DNA from: Chrysomallon squamiferum
Taxonomy: Eukaryota; Mollusca; Gastropoda; Neomphalida; Peltospiridae
Reading direction: 5' to 3'
DNA length: 64,000 nt
Assembly (NCBI GenBank): GCA_012295275.1
Contig: CM022677.1
Coordinates: 11,241,941-11,305,940 of the forward strand
Part shown: positions 38,006-50,794 of the stretch, one piece after another
Layout: the number at the start of each line of letters is the position of its first letter
How positions within the stretch are numbered: the first letter of the stretch is position 1
Made by a program: the position numbers and the translations under genes
Notes under the pieces: model-generated
Databases searched by the model: none
Told to the model about the DNA's origin: nothing
What the model saw: only the letters and a program-made list of their open reading frames with translations

Positions 38006-39966
38006 TTACTGTTTACACCATGTAAATATTTTTATTTCATTGTTATCTTTCACATAGAGTTTGTTGTTATCACAACAGACAGACAAAGGTTGTGACAGGC
38101 CATCCTGGCGTGTGAGGATGTCACGTGTAATGTTACCATCTCGTGACAACTGAACAACACAATTTCTATCTTCACTACAAACAAAAACATTTCCCTCCCT
38201 GTCACATGTAACACCTGTCAAGTCTGTCAGTTTGTCTGAATCACGTGACTTCCATTTGACGTCACCTGATGACGTCACACAAACTACACTGTTTACAACT
38301 GACACAACAATCAGACATTGATCGTGAACTGTGAGACACGACGGTCTGGGGATCAAATCTGTTGAGATAGAATTAATGAGCTGACCACTGTCTGTCAGTA
38401 TGTCCAAGCACTGACTAAAGTACCCAGTGACCGCGAGACGGTTGCCAGGTAACACAGCGATAAACTGATACTTTTTAACAGTTTTAACCTTTTTTATCAG
38501 TTTGAAGTTTTCCAAATTTAAAAACAATATTTTACTTTCCCGTGGCAGAGCAACAACAAGAACAACATCACCCCGCAGATCACGTGATTCAGCAAGACCG
38601 CGTGGTTTAGAGGAAGTGTTGTATCTTTTTATCAGTGATTTTCTTTCTAAACAAAAACATTTTACACATTCATTGTTATAATCACCAACAACAATTTTAC
38701 TTTTGTCTGCACCTGACACCAGCAGGGAAACCAGAAAAGGATTCAATTTATCTTCTTGTGTTTTTATGTTAATGGTGTCTGTGTGTTTAAGTGTGTATGT
38801 CTGTCTGTCTATCTGTGTGTCTGTGTGTTGTGTTTTTGTGTTAGTGGTGTCTGTGTGTTTGAGTGTGTCTATATGTGTGTCTGTTTGGATGTTTGTGGAT
38901 ATTTCTCCAATGTGGATTGACATTTCTACCTTTTTATCAGATTTTATCAGATTTACTTTAAACTTTGCTTTTTCTATTTGGGAAAGAGATTTGGACAGAA
39001 ACTCGGAAGTTTGGTTTTGAAGTTTGGTGAATTTTGAAATATTTATTTTTATCTCAGCCTCTGATTCACATTGTAACAAATCTTTACCTAGTGTAATCAT
39101 TTTTTCGTTTTCTTCAATCAGATATTTATGTTCAGTAAACAGTTTTTCTATTTCTGAGTTTACAAAGTTCTGAGATTTTTCTATTTCTCTTATTAACCTG
39201 TCTTGTTCTTTGTGGACTGCGGCAGTAAAATCTGTGATTAGTGTGTTACCAATCCTTCTGACCTCTTCTGTAGTGACCACGACGTTGATGTCGATGGCTT
39301 GGCGAAATTGCTCAATCTTATCATCCATCTCTGTCTGAAGAATTTCTTTAAAGGTTTTGAGACTTTCAGAAACAGAACTCAGAAGTGACATGTAATCTCC
39401 CTTTTGAGCTGAAATAAATAAATAAATAAATAATCAATCAGTGAATTAATTAATTAACTAGGACTACTTATTATTAATAAAGATATGTCTACAATGTGAT
39501 GTTTTAGAATTTATTTTATCAACTACTTTAAAAATCTGAGTAGAGAAATGTCATAAATAAAATGTTCTCAATTGCTTTAGACTGTCATGATTAACACAAA
39601 TATCTATAGTTAAACAATCACTAAATGTTTTTTTTTAGTATTTTATTGTAACGAATCTAAACACAACACTGCTGACTCACAAAACTTTGATTGTAGCCGA
39701 TCATTAGCAGCGTCCTGTAGTGAATGGTTTATAGGGAATTGATCTGCCCATGTATTCACTGGTTTCGTGCTGTCTGGGATGTGGACATCCTGCCTGCAGA
39801 ACGGGCAGGTGATTTGTGTGTCGTTGTTGTCGTAATTATGACTTATATAGTCCTGCAGGCATTTGCTGCAGAACGAATGTCCACAGTTTAACATTCGCGG
39901 CTTCTTGAAAAGTTCCGTACAAATGTAGCACGAAAGTTTATCATCGGAGTTTGCAGCTGTTGCCAT
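38006..39966 (-). CDS. TRIM-like RING E3 ligase with beta-propeller C-terminus
   Basis: Two coding exons join in phase: 39966-39681 ends at a GTGAGT donor, and 39408-38006 follows a TTTATTTCAG acceptor, giving a 562-residue protein. An acceptor-like TTCACAG just 5' of the ATG suggests a further 5' UTR exon. Residues 13-57 form a C3HC4 RING (C13, C16, C28, H30, C33, C36, C54, C57). Residues about 102-256 are a charged coiled coil. About 269-316 is a Thr/His-rich repeat. About 318-562 is a propeller-like region with NHL-type strands such as LTGVTCDREGNVFVCSEDRN. RING proteins of this layout are ubiquitin ligases, and the propeller usually binds the target protein or RNA. I see no B-box, which is common in molluscan expansions. 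No frameshift or stop is present. Family call strong; orthology to a named TRIM not claimed. Confidence 0.93.
38751..38892 (-). repeat. Minisatellite inside the TRIM coding exon
   Basis: ACACAGACAC-type repeat in the coding strand. A 72-bp unit is present twice, seen in the protein as two LKHTDT...N.KTQ copies 24 residues apart, separated by HTDTQIDRQTYT. It keeps the reading frame and forms the linker between coiled coil and propeller. Confidence 0.9.
39409..39680 (-). other. Intron of the TRIM-like gene
   Basis: 272 bp, GTGAGT donor and TTTCAG acceptor, phase 1. AT-rich with an AAAT run near the acceptor. Confidence 0.9.
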
Positions 39967-41563
<1,597 letters not shown>

Positions 41564-41696
41564 CAAGGCGATGACAAAGAAGCTGTGTTGCCGTGGAAAC
41601 CAGGTTTCAGTTCTATGAGACAAACAAAGAAATACGTGGTCTAATATACCCGCTTGAAGAGAACTTTGACCATCTCGTGATGGAGATAAAATTCAG
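41564..41696 (+). CDS. Candidate internal exon with both splice sites
   Basis: The acceptor GGATATTTTCTAG (AG at 41562-41563) and a perfect CAG|GTGAGT donor (GT at 41697-41698) bound 133 nt. One frame is open from 41575 to the donor (VAVETRFQFYETNKEIRG, LIYPLEENFDHLVMEIKF). A TGA at 41572-41574 closes it upstream, so either the acceptor is internal or the exon starts translation late. The coding-like residues and donor are convincing, but the protein is not recognised and no partner exon was found downstream. Confidence 0.4.
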
Positions 41697-42404
41697 GTGA
41701 GTATGACATTTGTAACTTTCTCACTGCTGTTAACTTGTATTACATTTTACTTAATAGAACATTTATTATTACTATTATTACTAGTACTATTATTACTAAA
41801 ACTGCTAATAGTACTATTGCTGCTACAGCTTTACTGCCACTACTACTAACAATAGCACTAAACTAGTATTAGTACTTTACTTCAATTACTTTAACTACTG
41901 TTACTCTATTTGATAAAACTACTTCTAATTCTACGACTGTCAATACTTCTACTATTAGCTACTACTGTTATTACTGTTATTACTACTACTACCACGCTGT
42001 TACCAGTGTTACTAATACTGCACGTGTTAATACTAGACCTGCTGCTACACCTTTATTACTACAACTGCTACTACTACTGTAACTATTACAATAACAACTG
42101 CTATTTCTAATCTTGTAATTCAGATTTCTTTATGATCGCCTTTTTTAATTATATTAACAATATCATTTGTTTAGTCTGTTTATATTTAGTTACGTATGTT
42201 CAACTCGTGTATAATTAATTTATTACTAAAACACGTGCCAGTGATAACATGACTTATTAATCTGTCGTGTCAAGAGCAATGTTTACTTCTCTGTTCAGCT
42301 TGTTACTGAAACACGTGTTAGATATAACATGACCTACTAATCTGTTTTGCCAAGACTAAAGTTGATTAAATATAGATAAAGATTATTTCAGTACAAAGTC
42401 AACT

Positions 42405-42483
<79 letters not shown>

Positions 42484-43040
42484 AGTTCTTAATAAATAAA
42501 ACATTTTAACGCCCGAATAGAAAAGATAAATAAGTAAATAAATGAGAAAAAAAACATTAAGACTAAATAAATAAACATTAATAAACAGCAAATAAAAAAT
42601 AAACAAATAAACAAATACATAAATAAACAAGTTAACAAATAAATAAATAAATAAATAAATAAGTAAATAAATAAATAAATAAGTAAATAAATAAATAAGT
42701 AACAACAATAATACTAAAAACAGTAAGAAAAGCAGAAATAGTAGTGCTGGCAGTACAAGGAAAAAGTAACAGCTCTGCCAAAAATAATAAAAGTACTGAA
42801 TCACGTCAACTATCTAATTAAACTGAAAACACCTTATCTGTGTTCATAGACGCCACATTTAGTCAAAATGTATCAACAAGTTAAGAAAAAAAAATTAATA
42901 ATAAAAGAATAATAAGAAAATGTTTTCTCGGTGTTCATTTCTCAAAATTTGCTCCAACCTGCAAGAAAAACAAATTTAAAAATCAGTATTTTAAGTAGTT
43001 CAAATGACTAAAAATTAAAATCTACCGCAGTAACCTTAAT
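41697..43040. other. Intergenic with trinucleotide and GA/AAAT repeats
   Basis: Degenerate ACT/ATT trinucleotides (41765-42110), a GA run (42411-42479) and AAAT runs (42635-42700). No supported gene. Confidence 0.65.
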
Positions 43041-43770
43041 AATAGTTTTAAGGTCAGGGTTAGAAATAGACTTTGCATAAGAATAAAAGTGAGGCTCTTC
43101 TTTAGGGCTTTAGGTTAGGGTTATGGTTCGGGCTTGGATTATGTAAATTGTATTATGAGTGTTATGATAAAGTGGAAAATAATTTTAGGCTCACGATTAG
43201 AAGTAGCGTTAGCATATGAATCAAGGATCGGGCCTTGAGTAAGATTAGGTTTAGAAGTTCGGCTATGGGTGAGGATTAGGCTTAGGATTAGGGTTAGTGT
43301 TAGGATTGTTCAAAATATATTATTGAGTCTTATGATAATCTGCAAAACCGTTTTATGATCAGAGTTAGTGTTGGCATTAGAATTAAACTTAACGACTGCG
43401 TTAGTGTTAGGAGTAGCGTTAACATAAGAATCCACGTTGTGGACTTGGGTAGGATTACGTTCAGAAGTTGAGCTAGGGTTAGGGTTAGATTAGGTTAGAG
43501 GTTAGATTAGGTTAGAGGTAAGATTAAGGGTTATTGTTTGGGTTAGGCTTAGGATTACGGTAGTGAGGAAAATAGTTTTAGTGTCAGAGTTAGAAATCGT
43601 CTTTGCATAAGAATGAAGGTTAGGTATTTCTTTAGCTTAGGGTTAAGGTTAGGGTTAGGGTATTGTAAATATTACTATAAATGTTATAATAATATGAAAA
43701 ATAAGCTTAGAAAAACATTAGAAGTATCGTTTGTGTAAGAATTAAGGTTTGGGGTATTGGCATTAGAATT
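43040..43770 (+). repeat. Degenerate TTAGGG-like interstitial repeat
   Basis: TTAGGG and variants (TTAGGA, TTAGGC, TTAGAG) occur many times, especially at 43110-43140, 43265-43305, 43460-43555 and 43628-43662. A larger unit with 'tttgcataagaat(n)aa' recurs near 43075, 43600 and, more diverged, near 43210, 43420 and 43728. This is an old interstitial telomere-like or satellite repeat, not a chromosome end. Confidence 0.8.
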
Positions 43771-45419
43771 ACCTTACGTCATTAGTTTTACACTATCAAC
43801 AAATTCTACCGTGTATAAACAAAATTCTGAGACGAAGATGATGTAAAAATGACACTAACTTCGTCCTTCAGCAAGCATCATAATATTATTTTAGATGTCG
43901 TAATATGCGACAGTTTTGGCAGCCGGAAAATAACGATTATCCCAAATAAATCTTTCTTTGGAAAATGATTTAAATTGAGAATGATAAAAACGAATTATCA
44001 GATATTTTCTTTTTACGTGCAGCGTCACGTAAAATACCACACAAACAGAAAGATTCATTTGTTGTATTCAATTGTTACATCGTAAACCTGTAATATATTC
44101 TTACATTTTTCCTGTAAAAACGCCTTCTGATAAAATCAGCACCACTGTTTATGTGACAAACTTATTATCGAGTGATTTTTAACTCGTTACAGTTATGCAG
44201 AAACAGTGGTAAGATTTGTGGCCTCTTCTTTATGAAACCGGAAAGTATAATCAGAAATATGGAGGACCTTCTATAGTAATATTAATTAACAAATTATGTT
44301 CAGAGTTATTAATGTAATTAATAAAATATTAAGTTATTTTCGTTGATTTTAATTTTCATTGTATAACCTGCGCTTCTGATAACTTGAGAATAAACGACTA
44401 AAACGTGACTTCTTTTTTTAAAACTTTTTCAGCATATTTTAACCTTGAGATATCCCGTTTATTTTGTAATAGGAGCACTATTCATAAACGTGAATTGAGA
44501 CTGATACAAAATGATATAAAATATAGGTTATTTAAACCAAATCTCAATGTATTCATTAAAACAGCTCTACTGGCAGTAAATATAAACTTTGCATTAAATA
44601 AATTTGCAGAAAATGATTCATCCTATTAAAGTATATTAATTTACAGTACTGCTAGTAACTAAAGGATAATTACTGATGTGACATTCAAGTTAATAGAAGT
44701 AAAGTGTAACTTCTCACGTGTTCAGTATTAATTTTTAATTTTTATTTTAATTTTTTTTGTAGTGTAGAAACTGTAACTCAGTTTAAGAGAAAAATATTGT
44801 CACAATAGAGTGGCTTCCCCTGTATATCTAGTCATTAAATTATTTATTTCTGAATTTACAAGTCGATCGCTGAATGCCACTATAAAATTAATAGATCCAG
44901 ATTAAAGTTATATTTGATTAACAGCAGAACAGATTTCACTAAAAAGCTCTGTGTGATGCTGAAAACTGAGCTTTTACTTTATAAGAATCAATTCATTTTT
45001 GTTGATACGTTGATAATAAATGATGTCAGCATAAGCGCAGTTTTCACAGCGACATTTACTGTTATCAAGATTATTCTTGAAAAGCCGATGATATTCCTTT
45101 AGCTGACAGTTTATATATATATATATATATGATGCAAATCAAAGGTGAACGTGATAAAATATCGATGTAAGCAATGTTTTTTTTTACTAAGATGGAACGT
45201 AATTTCCGCTCAGTTTAGTCGTATAAGCTGCACAGCTGGTACTAAATAAAAACGTAAATTCTGTCGAGCAGTCTTAAATTATCTTCAGAAAACTACCAAA
45301 TTAAATATGATATTATACACAGAAATTAAAGATTAACTGGTATAATATTGGTTACCATATTTTAAAATATGGTTTATTTGAAAGGCCCTCTGTATTTCTC
45401 AACAACAACAAAATATATA

Positions 45420-45454
<35 letters not shown>

Positions 45455-45868
45455 ATATATAGTTTTATAAAAATTTGTTTTAGAGAGCCATGAAAAGATA
45501 TTATCAGTAGTAAACAATTAAAAAAAGAAACATTAAGCTTATCCAGCAGCGCAGTTTATAAACCAAAATGTAGAATCAGGAAAAATAATATGATATTTTA
45601 TATTTATTTCGAATTCTTCACCTTTTCCTGTATTTTTTACTTAACAGTGTCTTCGCCTCGGAAATTTATTTTACGTGGTAGACTGTAAAATTGATGACAT
45701 AATCGAGATGCATAAAGTTATAGATAGAACAATAATAATAATAACTAGTTTGGACTGTTCATAGAGAGAAGCAGGCGGCGACAGAAAAAGTGTTGTAGAA
45801 TTTATGGATTGACAGAGAAACACACGAACAGATATGGGTATATGTATTGGCTGTTAGAAAAAGAAAAT

Positions 45869-45906
<38 letters not shown>

Positions 45907-46423
45907 CAAGTTGTGTGCAAGTGTATGTGTGTATGTGTGTACTTAAGGAAATTATAATTTTTGTATGTGTTATCTGAGGCATGTACGAGAAATAGATACA
46001 GACTTAGATACAGAGAGAAAGACAGACTGATGTGAATGTGAAAGGATGAGTTGGTACGTACATATTATCTGTGAGAAAGAGTTAATGCGTTTGGTGTCAA
46101 ATAACTGCTGTATGTGAAAGACAGTGTCCTTGTTTATTTATAAATAAATACAAGTTCCAAGTGTTTTGATTGTTGATGTCTTTTCAAAAAACCCAAGAAA
46201 AATGATATAAAAAACAGAATTATTAATTGGATTATTTTAATGATTTATTCTTATATTACTGTCTTGATTTTGAATTGTTGTTATTAACTTTAAAAGATAT
46301 TTGTAGATAGCTGAAATTAATCAGATTAAAAAAAATTTTAGCACCTATTAAAACCAAGTCTTTTTTAAAACACATTTGCGGTAATTTTTATTTTAAAGAA
46401 ATGAAAATGAAATTATGTATGTC

Positions 46424-46465
<42 letters not shown>

Positions 46466-47003
46466 TATAATAAAATTTAAAGAATTAAAAATTAATTTGC
46501 TTGATTATGGCATCATTATGACAGCCTATGACAGTAAAAGTAAAATGGGTTCATTGTACAAAATCTTAAAGGCATATGTCACTATAATTCATTATTAGAA
46601 TTCATTGTTAAAAAAGTGGTGTTTAGTTTTATCTTAAAATGTTATTGTAATTATATTTCTTATTTAACAAACTTCAGTTTGATTAGTAACATCATGCAGA
46701 GTGATCTTGACTGCTCAAAATTTATATGAAAAATTCATTGTTTTTATTCAAGGGACAAATCGAAAACAAATGTTTTTAGCAAAATAGGAATTTTACAATA
46801 ATTAATAAAGTAATAATAATAACTCAAATAAACAAATAATGGAAATTGGCTCTTTATAAAATGTTGGGAGTAAATATATGGTTCTACTGAAAAATTTTGT
46901 TCTAAATCATTTTAAAGAATTAGCTAAATCCATCTAAATGTAGCAAATCAAATTTAGCCTGACGCTGCTAAGGGATATAACTTTAACGTGTTTGTAAATA
47001 TAC

Positions 47004-47088
<85 letters not shown>

Positions 47089-48706
47089 AATGATTATGTC
47101 AGATTATCTTTTGCTAGTTGATAAATACACAAGACGTTGATCAATATATACATAATAAAAATAAAAACACACAAAGACTATTCTTTCTTTATTTATTTTT
47201 ATTTTAAATAATTTGAAATATTTTCCATTTTCATTATTGTTTTTAGATAAGATGCAATGAGTTTGAATTTGCAAATGTCAGGATTTAAAACAGTTAAGTA
47301 TTTGTACTGCCACCAATTTATGTAACATAACCTGGCTATATTTTATTGTTAAGCAAAAACTCCAAACATTGCTAAAATTATTTAATGTACTGAATTTGCA
47401 TAATCTTACAATAGCACTTAGAATAAAAAATGAAAATTTGAATCTGAAAGCTGGAGAAATATTTACTATAATTCTTAACAGCAAAGACTGTTAGGGACTA
47501 TTTTAATCACTTTCTTTGTTGTCATATGCATTTCTGAACTGTTTTACCAGATTTCCTTAAGTCTGTATTAGGACCCCTGCTACTGTTGCTTAAGTAAACA
47601 CGTTTATTTCTCCAGATGATAACTTGTGCAGGGCAATTGCTAGTGATGTCTACCAATTACACCATAACAAAACATGAGGTGCTAGATTTTTGTACAAACA
47701 AACCAGCTTTAATTTTCATGCAGCTTGGAAATATATTAAATACCAAATTCTACTTCATTTTTTAAAGATCTTAATATTATTTGTTTTAATTTTTTTTTTA
47801 TTTATTTATTTTTTTTTTTGTCCTAGTTTGTTAACTGAATTAAAGAGAAAATACAAATTATAAAATAATTGGAAGACATTTCCATCTGCACATTTTTTAA
47901 CTAATTTTTTGAATGTTTCCAAAATGTAAACAGCAAATTACAAAATACTTGGAAAAATTTCATTTATGTACATTTTTTCTCTTATTTTTTAATTTTAATT
48001 TTTTTATCATTTTTAAATTATTATTTCCTTTTTTTAAAGATTCCTTCCTGAAATAATTCTATTATTCTTTCTAAAATGGGAAAGGCAAATTATAAAAACT
48101 GGCAGAAATGTCCAAACAGAAATAAATGAATATTTAAGTTTTACTATCTATCCAGGTTTTTAAGTAATTTCAACCTGAAGATCCATAATTACATAATTTT
48201 AAAAATATTTAGACAATGATTACCCCCAGCAAACCCTTGATTTCCCTGGATTTAAATAATAAGAAAACAAAATCCTTTTTTTTTATAATAAAACATTCAG
48301 ATTACCATAATTACATAATCTTCAATTTTGATTTTCCTCCGATTTAAATAATATTAAAATAAAATATTTAATTACCACTAATTGCATAATTTTCCCCCGA
48401 TTTAAATATATTAAAAAAAGGTTTTCTTTTTTGCTTTTTATAAAAAAATACTAATTACCCCTAATTACATAATCTTCAGTTATATTTACATTGATTACCT
48501 CAGCAAGCCCTTGATTTCCCCTGATTTAAATAATAATAAAGAAAAAGAGAAGAAATTCTAATTATTTCTAATTACAAAATGTATCACATTCATTTTAGCT
48601 TATTTACAAAGATGTCTTCCATAGCAGTGATGAATCTCCATTCCTCTTTCAGTGAAAAAAATTAGAATAACCAAGCACACATCAAAGATAAAAACAGTGC
48701 AAGCTG
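43771..48706. other. Long gene-poor stretch
   Basis: AT-rich throughout, with AAAT (45420-45457), AT (45874-45899), ATA (46424-46463) and GA (47008-47084) runs. A few ORFs of 60-75 codons lack splice context or family resemblance. I see no supported gene. Confidence 0.6.
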
Positions 48707-48925
48707 CTATGAAGTACAGTGTGTACACTGGATGTTCTGATTACATTGACAATGCAGTCTCTTGGAGATCACTGAGTTTTTGAAATTCAAATTACATTTC
48801 AGACAGATTTTCTCTTGAAAGACTGTGATGTAATTACTTTCTGGTGAATCTTTTCTGAAAATGTGTCTTACAACATTTTCCACTGAAGTGCTGGCTAAGG
48901 CAGCTTGAATCTGTTGTCTAGGATC
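48707..48925 (-). CDS. Cys-rich terminal exon, unidentified
   Basis: On the minus strand a good acceptor (TTTAGTTGTAG) opens a 72-codon phase-0 frame ending at TAG. It begins DPRQQIQAALASTSVENV and continues through HIFRKDSPES to a tail with paired cysteines (C41, C44, C59, C61, C67, C70: C-x2-C-x14-C-x-C-x5-C-x2-C), which looks like a zinc-binding module. It has no ATG, so an ATG-based search misses it. Joined to the 3' part of the exon at 50658-50794 in the +1 frame it reads VEVFGAVQQ then DPRQQ. I do not recognise the protein. Its composition and codon balance differ from the flanks and support real coding sequence. Confidence 0.6.
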   Translation of the reverse strand, partial: DPRQQIQAALASTSVENVVRHIFRKDSPESNYITVFQEKICLKCNLNFKNSVISKRLHCQCNQNIQCTHCTS

Positions 48926-49869
48926 CTACAACTAAATATAATATTCATTAATAAACAAAACATAAAATAAAGTGAAAGAAGCTCTAACTGCATTTCCCTG
49001 TCTTATCATGAAGAATTTTAGTCCAAATTTGTATTTTTTCCATACAATTTAAAATTAAAATAATTTATTAAAGGTTTTTATATTCTTAATTTCAATCAGA
49101 TTAATATTGTAAATATCTTTCACCTGTTTTAAATCTATCTTTTTTCTGAGATTAGAGAGAGATATTAAAAATAGCAAATTACAAATTTATACAACTGTTC
49201 TGTTCACTGCTCTATTAGGCTGGCATGTAAATTATTACAAAGTTTGTTCTTGCATAAACCATTATTACATTGATTCTGTACTAACATCATTTAAAATATC
49301 AAGCAAATAGGCATGCTTTATGAAACATTTATATAAAATTATCAGTATATAAAAATAAAATCATCAAAGAAGACAAACAGTGTAAATATTTAAATTTAAT
49401 TAAATGTTAATTTAATCTGAAATAATCCTGACAATTTTTCTTAAAAAAGTAAAGTGCTGCAATCCATATAAGAAAAACTGCTGACAGAAGCTTGGAATTT
49501 CCTACACAAACAGTTCTACAGATTTCCTACAATCACTCATCTAGATCCATTACTAAAATACACCATTAACGTAAATGAAATAACAATAAATCATTTCTTA
49601 ATCATACTTCAGGCTCTGAATAAAACAAACTTGAACTTAAACATACTGAAACATAAATAAATCCTAGTGAAAACATTAAATTATCTCTCAAAATGCTGTT
49701 TTATATATTAATAAATACAAAATACAAAATAAAAGATTATACTTTAGCTATTAAAGTGCAGATCACTTAATAACTAAAAACAATATTATTTGCTTGAGTA
49801 TTATTTTGAGTATTATATTTCGCCACCAAACATAAAACTAATCTTCATGACATTCTTGTCAGTTTAAGG

Positions 49870-50070
49870 GAAACACACATAAAATTCTAGGCGGGTACCT
49901 TGTACCTGATACAGGGCTGGGAGACCTCCAAGATTAAAGACCTCGCAAGCTGGAAAGAGTCCCCCCATGCAACATCAAACAGTGGGTGTGTAGTGTGTAG
50001 AAAACCACAACAGGCCAGACAACAAAATCCCAGTGCTGCATGTATGGAGCTTCTCTAAAAGTCAAAAACA
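49870..50070 (+). other. Coding-like patch of balanced composition
   Basis: A GC-richer island in AT-rich sequence. After an acceptor-like AAAATTCTAG the plus strand has a 54-codon open frame with GWETSKIKDLASWKES and a Cys pair (GCVVCRKPQQ), ending at TAA. It may be a transposon remnant or a decayed exon. No family is assigned. Confidence 0.25.
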
Positions 50071-50415
50071 GTTTACTGGTGTAACTATTGTAAGGCTTAG
50101 AAAAGGTATACAAGATAACTATATGAGACATCCAAATATAATTTCTTGTAATAATTTGTTTAACAATAAAAATATCTTGTATTAAAAAAGCTATTTTAGT
50201 TTATAAGAACTATATGTCCTATTAAACTTCTACACATGTGCATTTTAATTTTGTTATTATATATCTGTAATACATTCTTCTCTGTACGTAATCTACAGTT
50301 TATGAGAATAAAGTCATTGTCACTGTACACCTGAGTCTCATCTCCTATAAAAACACACAATATATTTGTCCTGTAGAATTCTCTGGTTATTAATTATTAC
50401 TCCTTTTTATATTTA

Positions 50416-50446
<31 letters not shown>

Positions 50447-50657
50447 AGTCAAAATACAGAGAAAAGTAAAAAGAACCTTAGAATCAGAATGTGATCTGTT
50501 ATTTTTATAATTGCTGTGACATTTCATGATTATTCCTTAGTGTATTATATTTTCATGTTTGCTGCTTAATTCAGTATAAGAGAAAATATTTTGCATAGAA
50601 TTTTGTGAAAAACTGAAACAAATGGAAAGGTTTATAATGAATAATGTATTTAAATAC

Positions 50658-50794
50658 CTGCTGGACAGCACCAAATACTTCAACTCTACTGGAGACTCAA
50701 GCTGCTCTTTGTTCCAAAATGTCAATTCAATTTTTTTTTTTTTTTTATCAACAATTTTTTTAATATTTTTATCCTTAACAAGCTGATTTAACCT
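50658..50794 (-). CDS. Probable exon upstream of the Cys-rich exon
   Basis: A clear acceptor (TTTATTTTCAG) and a GTATTT donor bound 137 nt on the minus strand. The frame from the acceptor is open throughout (RLNQLVKDKNIKKIVD, five Lys from an A16 tract, IELTFWNKEQLES...). Its end phase does not fit the exon at 48707-48925. The +1 frame over the last 12 codons does (SSRVEVFGAVQQ then DPRQQ). This points to a one-base frameshift between the Lys run and the donor, or to a missing exon. Confidence 0.45.

Noticed and set aside
43040-43770. A true telomere
   Set aside because: The TTAGGG units are degenerate, interspersed with other sequence and flanked on both sides by ordinary DNA.
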